DNA of 64,000 nt from Oscillospiraceae bacterium (lineage in GTDB: Bacteria; Bacillota; Clostridia; Oscillospirales; Ruminococcaceae), in NCBI GenBank assembly GCA_009784825.1, contig WQXO01000005.1, positions 100,876 to 164,875 on the forward strand. The letters are read 5' to 3'. The notes under the pieces are model-generated. The model did no database searches and was not told the origin of the DNA. It saw only the letters and a list, made by a program, of their open reading frames with translations. Positions 9,326 to 19,854 of this stretch are shown here, one piece after another. Both the position numbers and the translations under genes were made by a program. The first letter of the stretch is position 1; the number at the start of each line of letters is the position of its first letter.

Positions 9326-10301
9326 CAGTTGCATATTCGCTCCTGAATTTTAAGTATGCTACGGCGAGAATTATCGAAGCGGTTACGCTTATTCCGGTTG
9401 ACAGTGCGGAGAGAGGGTCGGTGAACAATGTGCCTAATGCACCAAATCCGCTGAACCCCGCTGATACAAGAACAAATATAGGCATCAGTATAGGCATTTT
9501 CAATGGCGGGCTGTAGCTGAGCGATTCCTTAATCGCTCCTGCGGCTTTGACAACGGAAAGGTTGAATAATACAACAAGAGGTGTGGCGACTATAAAAGCG
9601 ATGATAGCTATTATACCTAATCCTACGAGCAAGAACGCAGTTTCGGCGGGGACTGCCGACGATGAAGCAAGCATGGCAATGCCGCCTATAAGTAATCCTA
9701 CACACATTAAACAACCGGCAATAAGGTTGAAAATGTAGACCCGTTTAACAATGGTGAAGCCGATTGTTTTAACGCTGGTGTCCTCATAGTCGCGGCACCA
9801 CTTGCAGGCGAGCCACATTCCGATAACGAGGACAAGCTCTGGGATTGCGAACAGGATTGATATAATCATTATGGCTATACCGCCGGCTTCAAAGTATTCT
9901 ATGTATTGGTGCATTATTGCTGCTGTGTCACGGTCAAACTCGGATAACCCGTCATAAACTCCTGCCATAAACGTACTGTGTGAGGCAATAGCCATGAAAA
10001 ATTGAATTGCCGCAACAATAGACAGGAAAACTAATCCGGTCAGGAACAGGTTGGACGAACCGTACTTTTTAACCAAGCTGATTAGTGGATTCGGGTGGTA
10101 GGTGGTGTCAGGCTGGTAAGCGTTATAGGCGGGCATGTTATAATTAGGCTGCTGATAAGTCGGGGGCGGAAACGACATGGGCGATATATCAACCACGGGA
10201 GCGGGTGTTTGGGCGGCTGTGAGCGGACTCTGCGTTCCGCATTGTTGGCAGAATGTGTCAATGTCCTGCATGTTGTTTCCGCAGTTAATGCAAAATTTCA
10301 T
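9309..10301 (-). CDS. Zinc-ribbon domain membrane protein
   Basis: MKFCINCGNNMQDIDTFCQQCGTQ N-terminus followed by TM segments. Confidence 0.75.
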   Translation of the reverse strand: MKFCINCGNNMQDIDTFCQQCGTQSPLTAAQTPAPVVDISPMSFPPPTYQQPNYNMPAYNAYQPDTTYHPNPLISLVKKYGSSNLFLTGLVFLSIVAAIQFFMAIASHSTFMAGVYDGLSEFDRDTAAIMHQYIEYFEAGGIAIMIISILFAIPELVLVIGMWLACKWCRDYEDTSVKTIGFTIVKRVYIFNLIAGCLMCVGLLIGGIAMLASSSAVPAETAFLLVGLGIIAIIAFIVATPLVVLFNLSVVKAAGAIKESLSYSPPLKMPILMPIFVLVSAGFSGFGALGTLFTDPLSALSTGISVTASIILAVAYLKFRSEYATVRRSV

Positions 10302-10396
10302 AAACTGTACCTTCTCTTTATTTAATGTGTTATTATACCATTATACAGCCATTATATCAAAAAATCAAGAAAAAATGAAAATATTCTCAAAAACTA

Positions 10397-10425
10397 TTGA
10401 CAGGTTTTATTTATTCTGCTATAAT
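10397..10425 (+). promoter_or_regulatory. SigA promoter of rpmB-rpmE
   Basis: TTGACA - 17 nt - TATAAT. Confidence 0.8.
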
Positions 10426-10472
10426 GTTCAAGCATGCCTGTAAAACAGGCAAAATAAGTAATATTAATTTTT

Positions 10473-10508
10473 CATTATTAATTATTAATTATTAACTATT
10501 AATTAGAC
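10473..10508 (+). repeat. AT-rich dispersed repeat, half copy
   Basis: CATTATTAATTATTAATTATTAACTATTAATTAGAC nearly matches the reverse complement of the left arm of the 47855-47981 element. Confidence 0.6.
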
Positions 10509-10521
10509 CGGGGGTGTAATC

Positions 10522-10779
10522 GTGGCAAAATGTCAAATCTGCGGCAAGGGAGTCGCTTTCGGAATTAAATTATCACACTCACACAGACGTACTAACAGGA
10601 CGTTCAAGCCTAATGTTCAAAAAGTAAGGGCAATCGTTGACGGAACGCCTTGCAGAGTACATGCGTGTACAAGATGCCTGCGTTCGGGTAAGGTTGAGAG
10701 AAATATTTCTGAAATAAAAATCGACACTGCGTCTGTTGCCGAAACAATCGAAGCGGCAGCGGAAGCTATGGAAGCGTAA
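10522..10779 (+). CDS. rpmB: 50S ribosomal protein L28 (GTG start)
   Basis: [36 protein letters not shown]. Confidence 0.95.
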   Translation: MAKCQICGKGVAFGIKLSHSHRRTNRTFKPNVQKVRAIVDGTPCRVHACTRCLRSGKVERNISEIKIDTASVAETIEAAAEAMEA

Positions 10780-10796
10780 AGGGGGATATACAGAAT

Positions 10797-11000
10797 ATGA
10801 AAGAGGGAATTCATCCGAAATATGAGGCGGCTGTTATTAAGTGTGCCTGCGGAGAGGTTATTAATACCCGCTCCACCAGAAGCGAAATTAAGGTTGAAAT
10901 TTGTTCAAAGTGCCACCCTTTCTTCACAGGGAAGCAGAAGTTAGTCGATAGCGGCGGACGTGTGACCAAGTTCAACAAGAAGTTCGGTTTAACTCAATAA
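10797..11000 (+). CDS. rpmE: 50S ribosomal protein L31
   Basis: [21 protein letters not shown]...[29 protein letters not shown]. Confidence 0.96.
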   Translation: MKEGIHPKYEAAVIKCACGEVINTRSTRSEIKVEICSKCHPFFTGKQKLVDSGGRVTKFNKKFGLTQ

Positions 11001-11008
11001 ACAATTAG

Positions 11009-11029
11009 GGACGCCAGTATATGGCGTCC
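11009..11029 (+). terminator. Hairpin after rpmE
   Basis: GGACGCCA-GTATA-TGGCGTCC followed by T-rich sequence. Confidence 0.7.
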
Positions 11030-11051
11030 GTTTATTTGCATAAGTTTTTGT

Positions 11052-11074
11052 CGGCGTTTTAGTGGAAAACGCCG
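11052..11074 (+). terminator. Second hairpin after rpmE
   Basis: CGGCGTTTT-AGTGG-AAAACGCCG followed by AATTTTATT. Confidence 0.6.
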
Positions 11075-11140
11075 AATTTTATTAAAAATAAAGGTGAAAT
11101 AAGCGGAACAATCGTATTTATATATAGAAGAGGATACTAT

Positions 11141-12136
11141 ATGACAATTCGTGAAATTACAATAGAAAATGAAAACCTGCTGTTATCTCAGTTCGCACGG
11201 AAGAGTGAGGATTGTGAGGGGCGGGACGTTTTTGAGCCTATCTGTGATATACGCACCGACTTTCAGCGTGACAGGGACAGGATAATCCACTCAAGCTCGT
11301 TTCGGCGGTTGAAACACAAAACACAGGTATTTTTGTTCCCGAAGTCGGAGCATTATCGAACACGGCTGACACATACCTTAGAAGTTGCACAGATTGCACG
11401 GACAATCGCACGAGCGTTAAGGCTGAATGAAGATTTAACAGAAGCAATTGCATTAGGGCATGACTTGGGGCATACACCGTTCGGGCATGACGGGGAGAGA
11501 GTGTTAGACGAGTTATACGTTGACGGGTTTCGCCATTATGAACAGAGCGTCCGTGTGGCAGAGGTAATCGAGCGGGAGGGTGTGGGTCTGAACCTTACTA
11601 AAGAAGTGCGTGACGGGTTTTTGAACCATTCCAGTAAAAAAGAAGCCGCTACCTTAGAGGGGAATATCGTTCGGTTCGCTGACAAAATCGCCTACATAAA
11701 CCATGATATTGAGGATGCGGTAAGGGGGGGTGTTCTTAATCCCGATGACCTGCCCGCTAATGCGGTAAAAGTCCTCGGAAACGACAAGAGTGCGAGAATA
11801 ACCTCGCTGATTATTTCACTTATTAATAATAGTGGTGAGAAAATCCAATACGACGAGGAAACAAAAAAGGCACATGATGAGTTAAGGGCGTTCATGTTTA
11901 AGAATGTTTATCATAACGAGAAAATTAATACCGAGAAGGAAAAAGCAGTGCATATCGTGAGGTTTTTGTATTCCTATTACGTTAAGCACCCCGAAAAAAT
12001 GTCCGGCTTGTATCGGGATTTGGCGAGGAAGTATTCTGTTGAGAGAGGCGTGTGTGACTATATTTCGGGAATGACCGACGATTATGCCATTGACAGGTTT
12101 ACGGAATTGTGCGTTCCTAAGGCGTGGAAAATGTAG
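11141..12136 (+). CDS. Deoxyguanosinetriphosphate triphosphohydrolase-like protein
   Basis: RDRDRIIHSSSFRRLKHKTQVF, HTLEVAQIARTIARAL, ALGHDLGHTPFGHDGE HD motifs. Confidence 0.93.
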   Translation: MTIREITIENENLLLSQFARKSEDCEGRDVFEPICDIRTDFQRDRDRIIHSSSFRRLKHKTQVFLFPKSEHYRTRLTHTLEVAQIARTIARALRLNEDLTEAIALGHDLGHTPFGHDGERVLDELYVDGFRHYEQSVRVAEVIEREGVGLNLTKEVRDGFLNHSSKKEAATLEGNIVRFADKIAYINHDIEDAVRGGVLNPDDLPANAVKVLGNDKSARITSLIISLINNSGEKIQYDEETKKAHDELRAFMFKNVYHNEKINTEKEKAVHIVRFLYSYYVKHPEKMSGLYRDLARKYSVERGVCDYISGMTDDYAIDRFTELCVPKAWKM

Positions 12137-12137
12137 T
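12104..12137 (+). repeat. Direct repeat A: 3' end of dGTPase gene
   Basis: GAATTGTGCGTTCCTAAGGCGTGGAAAATGTAGT; matches 12993-13026 with 3 mismatches. Confidence 0.9.
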
Positions 12138-12151
12138 GTTGAGGAGAAAAG

Positions 12152-13009
12152 ATGGGCTTAGACGTTACTATAAAGCAGAAAAAACTTTTCAAAAAGCCTC
12201 TTCCGTTTGAAGTAATCCGTGGGGATTTAAGCTACGGCAGTGGTGATGCCTACCATCGTTTAGACGAGGGCAAAACAAACGAGGACGGTTTTATTTTGTT
12301 TAATCCCGCTCATATCGGCAGGGGGATTGGCGTTGAATGGAAAAAGGGAGAGAAGAACAAAGTGTTTTTGCGACTTCCTTTTCCGGCGAGCGAAGAAGAT
12401 GTTGACGATTTTTATAATGTTGTTGAAAGAATTATCGCTTTTTGGGAAGCGGACGAATTTGAACAAGACGGCAGTATTCTGCCGGTCAGTATAATTCCGG
12501 AACAACGTGTGCATATAAAAGGATTTAATCTTGAAACATTAAATAAAATGTGCAGTGATACACATGGAGCACTCACGCTCTATTGTGCTATGAACCCGTT
12601 GAATCTGACCGTTGAAGAAATAGAGCAGTTTACCGTTGCGAAAAGCTTAGATAATTTCCGTGATTATATGCATGAAAAGCAGTCCATTGACGCTTATTAC
12701 GCTGTACCTCGTTTTTATGGAATAGACAATAATAAAATCATGGGCGTATACACAGTGACTGAGGATGTGGTAAGCATTGTACCCAAAGAGCCGTACCTGC
12801 CTTTCGGTGTGGAGCTTGAGGTGGACGAGTGGGAGGTTTGTTTGTTTTCCCAAACGAGAAACGGCATTGTCGGGAATTGTAAGTACGAAGATTTTATAAG
12901 TAGCGTTATCGAGTTTTCCGAATATGACAGCACGCATATTGTATTCAAGGGGCTTTCTCTTGATAAAATAGATGAAATTATTGACAAGTACCGAATTGTG
13001 TGTCCCTAA
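12152..13009 (+). CDS. Uncharacterised protein, possibly DUF4299-like
   Basis: 285 aa MGLDVTIKQKKLFKKPLPFEVI...ILFNPAHIGRGIGVEWKKGEKNKVFLRLPFPASEEDVDDFYNVV; family guess from memory only. Confidence 0.55.
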   Translation: MGLDVTIKQKKLFKKPLPFEVIRGDLSYGSGDAYHRLDEGKTNEDGFILFNPAHIGRGIGVEWKKGEKNKVFLRLPFPASEEDVDDFYNVVERIIAFWEADEFEQDGSILPVSIIPEQRVHIKGFNLETLNKMCSDTHGALTLYCAMNPLNLTVEEIEQFTVAKSLDNFRDYMHEKQSIDAYYAVPRFYGIDNNKIMGVYTVTEDVVSIVPKEPYLPFGVELEVDEWEVCLFSQTRNGIVGNCKYEDFISSVIEFSEYDSTHIVFKGLSLDKIDEIIDKYRIVCP

Positions 13010-13026
13010 GGCGTGGATAATGTAGT
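12993..13026 (+). repeat. Direct repeat B: remnant copy of dGTPase 3' end downstream of accessory gene
   Basis: GAATTGTGTGTCCCTAAGGCGTGGATAATGTAGT; in the dGTPase frame reads ELCVPKAWIM*. Confidence 0.9.
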
Positions 13027-13042
13027 ATATTGGAGGACTGTT

Positions 13043-14698
13043 ATGAACATCAGAAGAAACCCGATATTCGTAATTTTGGCAGTGTTTGTTATGCTTGTTA
13101 TGGTTTTGTCGACGACGGCGTGTGGCGGCGGAGGCGGTAATTCCGGCGGAGGTGGAGGCGACCGTGACCGTGACAGGGACCGTGACAGAAACGATGAGCC
13201 AAGCAATTCCAACAGCGGCAGCGGTAGCGGGAATGACAGCTCCGAAATAGATTATATAGGAGAAGCAGATTGGATTTATTCTATACAAGGTTATCACGGT
13301 TATATACACAGGGTTCGCCCTGATGATACAGGTTTAATGCAGCTGTCCACTGTTCAAGCGGAAATAATGCATGTGGTTGATGACTGGATTTATTTTGCAA
13401 ACGGGGGCGTTCCGGAAACAGCAGGGATTTATAAAATTCGCCACGACGGAACAGAAGAAACAAGGATTTATAATTATGCGTGTGCTTATAAAGCTTTGAC
13501 GGTTGCCGGTGACTGGGTTTATTTTAGTGTTACCGATTCAGGAATTTTCCGCATTAGTACAGACGGCTCTGACTCTCAACTGATTAGTTCCACGAAAGAT
13601 GTAGTGTCGCTGGCAGTGCATGGAGGTTATGTATATTATTCCTGTTATACATATCAATCTGTAGCGGGAATCGGACGAATCAACCTTACAGAATATGAAA
13701 AGAACAGAGCAGCGAATTTGCCAAGTCCGAGTCCGGAGATGATTGTTGATGCTGATGACGGTATTTACAGCGGAAAAATAGGGCAAATAAAAGTGTACAA
13801 AAACATGCTTTATTATGTCTCATTTGACGGTATATATAAAATGGATTTTAACAGCCTTGAAGTAACCCAAATGGTAGCTATAGACAGAAACGCTTATGCA
13901 GAGCCGGAATATTTTTCTATATCGGACGGCTGGATTTTTTATTCAGACCAAACCAGAGACGGCGGATTTTTTAAGGTAAAAACAGACGGTTCGGGCAGCA
14001 TGAGGTTAATTTACTCTACGAGCGGTAACACGGAAATTATATCTGCAGGTGCTTGGTTTTATACCCAATTTAGAAAACAGCGTAATGATGTTTCTGTTTT
14101 TCTCGATGATGAATGGGAAGATTATTATAATTCATACGAACGGGGAGACCGTGTGGTTTTAAATAATTTCTACGGATATAATTTTGCCGCTTGTTTCTGC
14201 TGCAACGGTAACAATAAGCCTGTTAATGACACAGGTTCTACCCCACCTAATGACGGAGGTTCTACCCCGCCTAATGACGGAGGTTCTACCCCGCCTAATG
14301 ACGGAGGTACACCTCCGCCCAATGACGGAGGTACACCTCCGCCGGACACACTGAGACCCGGAGGAAACAATGACGAACCCGGAAATCCTGTGTATGTGAT
14401 AGTAGAAGGAATAACCATCGAGCTTTGCAGTGACGTGTACGGCACAGGTGCAACCATGACTGTTACAGTGAAAAACCTGCCTCGTGAAATGGAGAGCAAC
14501 CGTGCATTTATTGCAATTTATATCAAAGATGCCGCACATGCACAGTATCAGGAATATCAGTATCCTAAGGCGAGGAGCAGCGAGCATACGTTCACTGTGC
14601 CGAGAGAGGTTGGGGATTATGAAATTCGATTGTACAGGCAGGATTATATATATAATGATGAAACTTTTGTGATGAGTGTACCGTTTAAAGTGGAATAA
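13043..14698 (+). CDS. Lipoprotein with DUF5050-like beta-propeller repeats (paralogue 1)
   Basis: MNIRRNPIFVILAVFVMLVMVLSTTACGGG lipobox; repeated DWIYF/GTEETRIY propeller-like motifs; Gly/Asp-Arg linker. Confidence 0.75.
   Translation: MNIRRNPIFVILAVFVMLVMVLSTTACGGGGGNSGGGGGDRDRDRDRDRNDEPSNSNSGSGSGNDSSEIDYIGEADWIYSIQGYHGYIHRVRPDDTGLMQLSTVQAEIMHVVDDWIYFANGGVPETAGIYKIRHDGTEETRIYNYACAYKALTVAGDWVYFSVTDSGIFRISTDGSDSQLISSTKDVVSLAVHGGYVYYSCYTYQSVAGIGRINLTEYEKNRAANLPSPSPEMIVDADDGIYSGKIGQIKVYKNMLYYVSFDGIYKMDFNSLEVTQMVAIDRNAYAEPEYFSISDGWIFYSDQTRDGGFFKVKTDGSGSMRLIYSTSGNTEIISAGAWFYTQFRKQRNDVSVFLDDEWEDYYNSYERGDRVVLNNFYGYNFAACFCCNGNNKPVNDTGSTPPNDGGSTPPNDGGSTPPNDGGTPPPNDGGTPPPDTLRPGGNNDEPGNPVYVIVEGITIELCSDVYGTGATMTVTVKNLPREMESNRAFIAIYIKDAAHAQYQEYQYPKARSSEHTFTVPREVGDYEIRLYRQDYIYNDETFVMSVPFKVE
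14234..14343 (+). repeat. 24-bp tandem repeat encoding G(S/T)(T)PPNDG
   Basis: ggttctaccccRcctaatgacgga units, about 4.5 copies. Confidence 0.85.
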
Positions 14699-14719
14699 AT
14701 TATTATTTGGAGGACTGTT

Positions 14720-16366
14720 ATGAACATTAAAAGAAACCCGATATTCGTAATTTTGGCAGTGTTTGTTATGCTTGCCATGGTTTTGTCGATGACGGCGTGT
14801 GATACCGGTGGCGGTAACTCCGGAGGTGGTGGGGGCGGTGACCGGGACAGAGACCGAGACCGTGATAGGGACAGAGATGAAGAAAAGCCGGAAAATTCCG
14901 CAAACGGCGGCAGTAGTAAAGGCGACAGCTCGGAACTCGATTATTCCGGAGAGCCGACATGGCTTTATTTTACACTTTATCAAGGCGGTTTATGGAGAAT
15001 GCTCCCCGACGGTACGGAAGCAACCCAGTTGACCTCTGTGCGGGCAGATGTGACTTATGTGGCTAAGGACTGGGTTTATTTCATAAGCTGGGGCGTTCCC
15101 GAAACGGCAGGCGTTTATAAAGTCCGCCATGACGGTTCCGAACAAACAAGATTGAACGAAAAAGCGTGCAGTATCGGAGTTTTGACGGTTGCCGGAAACT
15201 GGGTTTATTTTAACGCAAATTCTACAACAGATACCGGAATATACCGCACGCACATCGACGGCTCTGTTACCGAAAAGATGAGCGGCGGTTCAGACATTAC
15301 CTCCCTTGCGGTGCATGGCGGTTATGTATATTATTCCACTCAGGCAACAGCAAGCTATGAAAGATATAAAGATGGTATATACCGAATAAGCATCGCCGAG
15401 TTTGAACAAAAGAAATGGGCGACCGGTGAAAAACTCCTTGAACCCGATGATTACGGCGAAAGAGTCGGTCATTTGTTGGTTTATAAGGATATGCTGTATT
15501 TCAGCGGACTCGACGGTGTATATAAAATGAATTTCAACAATTTTGATGTAACAAAGGTTGTCGAATTATATGACGATGTTTTTACCGGACCGGGACCTTT
15601 CACCATAACAAGCGATTGGGTTTATTATACGGAAAGACGTTGGGACTACAAAGGGATTTACAGAATAAAAACAGACGGCTCGGATAATATGCGGTTGACC
15701 GATGCAGGCGGCGGGGAAATTCTCGCAGCAGGCGGCTGGATATATTTTTGGACGACTAAACAGCGCAATGATGTTTATGTTGCTGTCGATACCTACGAAG
15801 ACAACATAGCTGCCATAGAACGGGGTGACCGTATAACATTAGCGGAACCTTTAAGGGACAATAAAGCCGCTTGTTTCTGCTGTAAGCCGGGTGGTGACAG
15901 CGGCGATAATCCTCCTCCGCCACCACCGTCCTCTTCGTCTGAAGAAACGTCAACTACACCGACTACACCCGATACGCCGCAACCTCCTCCGCCACCTCCT
16001 CCCGATACGCCGGATACACCGCCTCATTATCCCGAGATTAACGAACCCGGGAATATCGTGTCTGTGGTAGTGGACGGAATAACCATTGAGCTTTGCAGTG
16101 ACGTGTATGGCACGGGTGCAACCATGAATGTTACGGTGAAAAACCTGCCACGTGAAATGGCGAACAATAATGCGTTTATCGCAATTTATAAAGTGGGCGG
16201 TAAGCACGGGGATTATATGGAATACCAGTATCCCAAGGCGAGGAGCAGTGAGCATAAATTCACCGCACCAAGGCAAGCCGGAAATTATGAAATTCGATTA
16301 TACAGCGAGGATTATATATATAACGATACCACTTTTGTGATGAGTGTGCCGTTTAAGGTGCAGTAG
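14720..16366 (+). CDS. Lipoprotein with DUF5050-like beta-propeller repeats (paralogue 2)
   Basis: MNIKRNPIFVILAVFVMLAMVLSMTACDTG; close paralogue of preceding gene; Pro-rich linker. Confidence 0.75.
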   Translation: MNIKRNPIFVILAVFVMLAMVLSMTACDTGGGNSGGGGGGDRDRDRDRDRDRDEEKPENSANGGSSKGDSSELDYSGEPTWLYFTLYQGGLWRMLPDGTEATQLTSVRADVTYVAKDWVYFISWGVPETAGVYKVRHDGSEQTRLNEKACSIGVLTVAGNWVYFNANSTTDTGIYRTHIDGSVTEKMSGGSDITSLAVHGGYVYYSTQATASYERYKDGIYRISIAEFEQKKWATGEKLLEPDDYGERVGHLLVYKDMLYFSGLDGVYKMNFNNFDVTKVVELYDDVFTGPGPFTITSDWVYYTERRWDYKGIYRIKTDGSDNMRLTDAGGGEILAAGGWIYFWTTKQRNDVYVAVDTYEDNIAAIERGDRITLAEPLRDNKAACFCCKPGGDSGDNPPPPPPSSSSEETSTTPTTPDTPQPPPPPPPDTPDTPPHYPEINEPGNIVSVVVDGITIELCSDVYGTGATMNVTVKNLPREMANNNAFIAIYKVGGKHGDYMEYQYPKARSSEHKFTAPRQAGNYEIRLYSEDYIYNDTTFVMSVPFKVQ

Positions 16367-16394
16367 ATTAATTATTTAAAAGAGGGGATTTATT

Positions 16395-16703
16395 ATGCCG
16401 AGAGATTTACTTAACAAAGCGAATAAGCTTATGAACACCACCAACACCACGGTTAATAACGTGAGCAGAACTAAGAGAAATGTGGACAATGCCAAGAAAA
16501 ATTTAAGCGGGAACAACAAAAAAGGTGCAGGGAATACCGCTTCGGCAAATTCGGCAAATGACGACGCTTGGAAATGCGTTTGCAAAAAAGTCAACACCAC
16601 AAAGTTCTGCCAAAGCTGCGGGAAAGCCAAGCCTGTCTGTGCCGAATGCGGTGCTGATGTTATAGGTGTGAAGTTCTGCGGCGAATGCGGAAAACCGGTA
16701 TAA
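16395..16703 (+). CDS. Small zinc-ribbon protein
   Basis: C-terminal WKCVCKKVNTTKFCQSCGKAKPVCAECGADVIGVKFCGECGKPV. Confidence 0.7.
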   Translation: MPRDLLNKANKLMNTTNTTVNNVSRTKRNVDNAKKNLSGNNKKGAGNTASANSANDDAWKCVCKKVNTTKFCQSCGKAKPVCAECGADVIGVKFCGECGKPV

Positions 16704-16707
16704 CGCT

Positions 16708-18483
16708 ATGGCACTGCCGGAAGAATTTTTAGACAGGTTAAAACAGGCGAACGATATTGTTACCGCTATGGGGAATTACGCCCAGTTGAAGCAGGCGGGG
16801 CGTGACTTTGTATGCCTTTGCCCGTTCCATTCGGAGAAGACCCCCTCTTGTCATATATACACCGACAGTCAAAGTTTCTACTGCTTCGGGTGTGGTAGCG
16901 GGGGAGATGTTATCACCTTTACACGGCTGACGCAGAACCTTGATTATATCGCCGCAGTTCGTCTGCTTGCGGAGCGTTCCGGTTATGCTATGCCCGACGA
17001 GGGCGGTGGCGAGGAGCTTCTCAAACGCTCGAAAATGTTTGAAATGAACAAAGAGGCGGCACGTTTTTTTAAAGATGTTCTGCTGTCAGAAGCGGGGCGG
17101 GGCGGGTTAAATTATCTGATTAATCGGGGGTTGACACCTAATACCATAAGGAAATACGGGTTGGGGTATGCACCAAATAACTGGGACTCTTTGAAAAAAC
17201 ACATGAACTCTAAAGGATATAACGACATTGAGTTGATTGAGGTTTCACTGCTTACGCAAAGCCAGAGAGGGTTTTATGATAAGTTTCGGGATAGAGTGAT
17301 GTTCCCGATTATCGACCGAATGGGGAACTTTATCGGGTTCAGCGGTAGAAAGTTATCCGATGACGACGAGTATGGCCCAAAGTATTTGAATTCATCTGAA
17401 ACAGCCGTGTTTAAGAAAAGAGAGAACCTGTTTTCCTTGAACTTCGCCAAGAATTCCAAGAAAAGTTATGTAATATTATGCGAGGGGAACATCGATGTTG
17501 TTATGCTCAATCAAGCGGGGTTCGATAACGCTGTGGCGAATTTAGGAACAGCAGTCACTACCGAGCAGGCACGGTTGTTACGCAATTATTGCGACAAGGT
17601 TGTCTTTGCGTATGATTCGGATGCGGCAGGTGAAAAAGCCACCGTAAAAGCGATTAATATATTCGGCAGCAACGGAATAAGGGCAGAGGTTTTGCAAATG
17701 GATGGGGCGAAAGACCCCGACGAGTATATTAAGAAATTCGGGGCGGACAGCTTTGCGGCATTAGCAGAAAAATCGGTTTCGACAATCAGCTTTGAGCTTA
17801 ATAAACTGAAGAAGTCTGTTGATTTGACAACTCCCGAGGGGCGTGCCGAGTATTTAAAAAAGGCGGTGTTTTTCCTTGCGGAAATCGATATTCCGCTTGA
17901 AAGAATGGTGTATGCCTCGGAATTAGCACGGGACACCGGAGTTTCCTCTGCGGGGGTTAAGGATGCCATTGACCACGCCGTTAAGTCAAAGGGGAGAACA
18001 AGACAGAATGAGGAACGCCGTGAGTTACTTCGTCCGGCAGTTAAACGGGACTTGATTAACCCCGATGCGGACAAGTTCCCTAACGAGGAAAAGGCGGAAA
18101 GAGGCATTATTGCGTTTCTTTTCCATTCGCCCGATAAGCTGCCGGTCATTCTACGCAGCCTTACGCCGGACGATTTTCCTACCGCATTTAATCGAAAATT
18201 GTTTGAAACACTCATAATAAGACTGAATAAACGGCAATCTATCAATATTTCGTCGCTCGGGGACGAATTTTCGGCTCAGGAAACGGGCAGAATAGAAAAG
18301 ATTAAAATAGAGAATGCCCTTATTCCTTTTACCAATGAGCGTTTGAGCGATTACATAAGTGTTCTGCTGAAATATAAGGAAGCGAAAAATAAAAAGCAGG
18401 CACAGGAAATGTCCAACGAGGAAGCATTGGAATATACTAAAAAACTAAGGGAAGAAAAAATAAAAACGAAAGTAGGAGATTAA
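16708..18483 (+). CDS. dnaG: DNA primase
   Basis: [34 protein letters not shown] zinc finger; [15 protein letters not shown] region. Confidence 0.96.
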   Translation: MALPEEFLDRLKQANDIVTAMGNYAQLKQAGRDFVCLCPFHSEKTPSCHIYTDSQSFYCFGCGSGGDVITFTRLTQNLDYIAAVRLLAERSGYAMPDEGGGEELLKRSKMFEMNKEAARFFKDVLLSEAGRGGLNYLINRGLTPNTIRKYGLGYAPNNWDSLKKHMNSKGYNDIELIEVSLLTQSQRGFYDKFRDRVMFPIIDRMGNFIGFSGRKLSDDDEYGPKYLNSSETAVFKKRENLFSLNFAKNSKKSYVILCEGNIDVVMLNQAGFDNAVANLGTAVTTEQARLLRNYCDKVVFAYDSDAAGEKATVKAINIFGSNGIRAEVLQMDGAKDPDEYIKKFGADSFAALAEKSVSTISFELNKLKKSVDLTTPEGRAEYLKKAVFFLAEIDIPLERMVYASELARDTGVSSAGVKDAIDHAVKSKGRTRQNEERRELLRPAVKRDLINPDADKFPNEEKAERGIIAFLFHSPDKLPVILRSLTPDDFPTAFNRKLFETLIIRLNKRQSINISSLGDEFSAQETGRIEKIKIENALIPFTNERLSDYISVLLKYKEAKNKKQAQEMSNEEALEYTKKLREEKIKTKVGD

Positions 18484-18484
18484 A

Positions 18485-19570
18485 TTGTCTGAAAATGCGA
18501 AGGGTGTACTTAAAGATTTGCTTGACCAAGGAAAGGCGACGGGTAAGCTCACCACAAAGGAAATCACCGATGTTTTAGAGGATTTGGAATTTAATGTCGA
18601 GCAGATTGATAAACTGTATGAAGACTTTGAAAGCCATAATATCGAAATTGTCGATGATTATACCACTGATACCGATTTGGATTCGGCATTGGATTTCTCT
18701 TCTGAAGATGACCTTGATTTGGCTTTGTCAACCGAGGGGATTTCCATTGATGACCCTGTCAAAATTTATTTGAAGGAAATCGGGCGGGTTCCTTTGCTGA
18801 CCGCTGAGGAGGAAATCGAGCTTGCCTCCCGTATGCTTCAAGGGGATATGTATGCCCGTAAGAGGCTGTCGGAGGCGAACCTACGTCTTGTCGTTTCGGT
18901 TGCGAAAAAATATGTGGGCAGGGGTATGCAGTTCCTTGATTTAATTCAAGAGGGGAATTTAGGCTTGATTAAGGCTGTGGAAAAGTTCGATTATACCAAG
19001 GGGTTCAAGTTTTCAACCTATGCTACGTGGTGGATTAGGCAAGCGATTACCCGGGCAATAGCCGACCAAGCAAGGACTATCAGAATTCCTGTTCATATGG
19101 TTGAAACTATTACCAAGGTTAAAAAAGTGTCGTCGCAGTTATTACACAAGAACGGTCACGAGCCTACCGCTGAGGAAATTGCCCGTGAGCTTAATATGGA
19201 GGTCAGCCGTGTTCGTGAGATTATCCGAATTGCACAAGACCCAGTTTCATTGGAAACACCAATAGGTGAGGAGGAGGATTCGCACTTGGGTGACTTTATT
19301 CCCGATGATGATGCACCCGCTCCCGCTGAGGCGGCTTCGCATACTTTATTAAAAGAACAGCTTTCCGACGTTTTGGGGACTTTGACCGAACGCGAGGAGA
19401 AAGTATTAAAATTAAGATTCGGATTAACTGACGGCAGACAGCGTACACTTGAAGAAGTCGGGCGTGAGTTTAATGTCACCCGTGAACGGATTCGCCAGAT
19501 TGAAGCGAAGGCGTTGAGGAAGCTGCGTCACCCAAGCAGGAGTAAGAAGTTGAGGGACTTTTTGGATTGA
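18485..19570 (+). CDS. sigA: Primary RNA polymerase sigma factor RpoD/SigA
   Basis: [55 protein letters not shown]-terminal region 4; TTG start. Confidence 0.96.
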   Translation: MSENAKGVLKDLLDQGKATGKLTTKEITDVLEDLEFNVEQIDKLYEDFESHNIEIVDDYTTDTDLDSALDFSSEDDLDLALSTEGISIDDPVKIYLKEIGRVPLLTAEEEIELASRMLQGDMYARKRLSEANLRLVVSVAKKYVGRGMQFLDLIQEGNLGLIKAVEKFDYTKGFKFSTYATWWIRQAITRAIADQARTIRIPVHMVETITKVKKVSSQLLHKNGHEPTAEEIARELNMEVSRVREIIRIAQDPVSLETPIGEEEDSHLGDFIPDDDAPAPAEAASHTLLKEQLSDVLGTLTEREEKVLKLRFGLTDGRQRTLEEVGREFNVTRERIRQIEAKALRKLRHPSRSKKLRDFLD

Positions 19571-19587
19571 GAGAAGGAGGATAATTC

Positions 19588-19854
19588 ATGCCGATAATTT
19601 CATCATTTTACGGAATAATAATCAGAATGTATTTCAACGATACAGAACAACATCACATACCTCACTTACACGCAAAATACAGCGAGTTTAGGGCTGTTTT
19701 TGACCTCGATGGCAACATTCTTGCGGGAAAATTTCCGCCCAAACAAACGAAATTTGTTGTTGCATGGATTGAAATTCACAAAGATGAATTAACCGCTTTG
19801 TGGGAGATTATGCAAACGAGTGATGATTATTTTAAAATAAAGGGGTTGGATTAA
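19588..19854 (+). CDS. DUF4160-like protein
   Basis: IIIRMYFNDTEQHHIPHLHAKYSEFRAVFDLDGNILAGKFPPKQTKFVVAWIEIHKDEL. Confidence 0.8.
   Translation: MPIISSFYGIIIRMYFNDTEQHHIPHLHAKYSEFRAVFDLDGNILAGKFPPKQTKFVVAWIEIHKDELTALWEIMQTSDDYFKIKGLD

Noticed and set aside
10440-10510. AT-rich run as possible replication origin or IHF-like site
   Set aside because: No DnaA boxes seen; better explained as a half copy of the dispersed repeat.
12647-13309. 220-aa minus-strand ORF and the 14159-14983 minus ORF
   Set aside because: Both are antisense to accessory lipoprotein/DUF genes with sense SD, promoter-compatible spacing and signal peptides.
14234-14343. CRISPR-like periodic repeat
   Set aside because: Units are contiguous without spacers and in frame within a CDS (protein tandem repeat).
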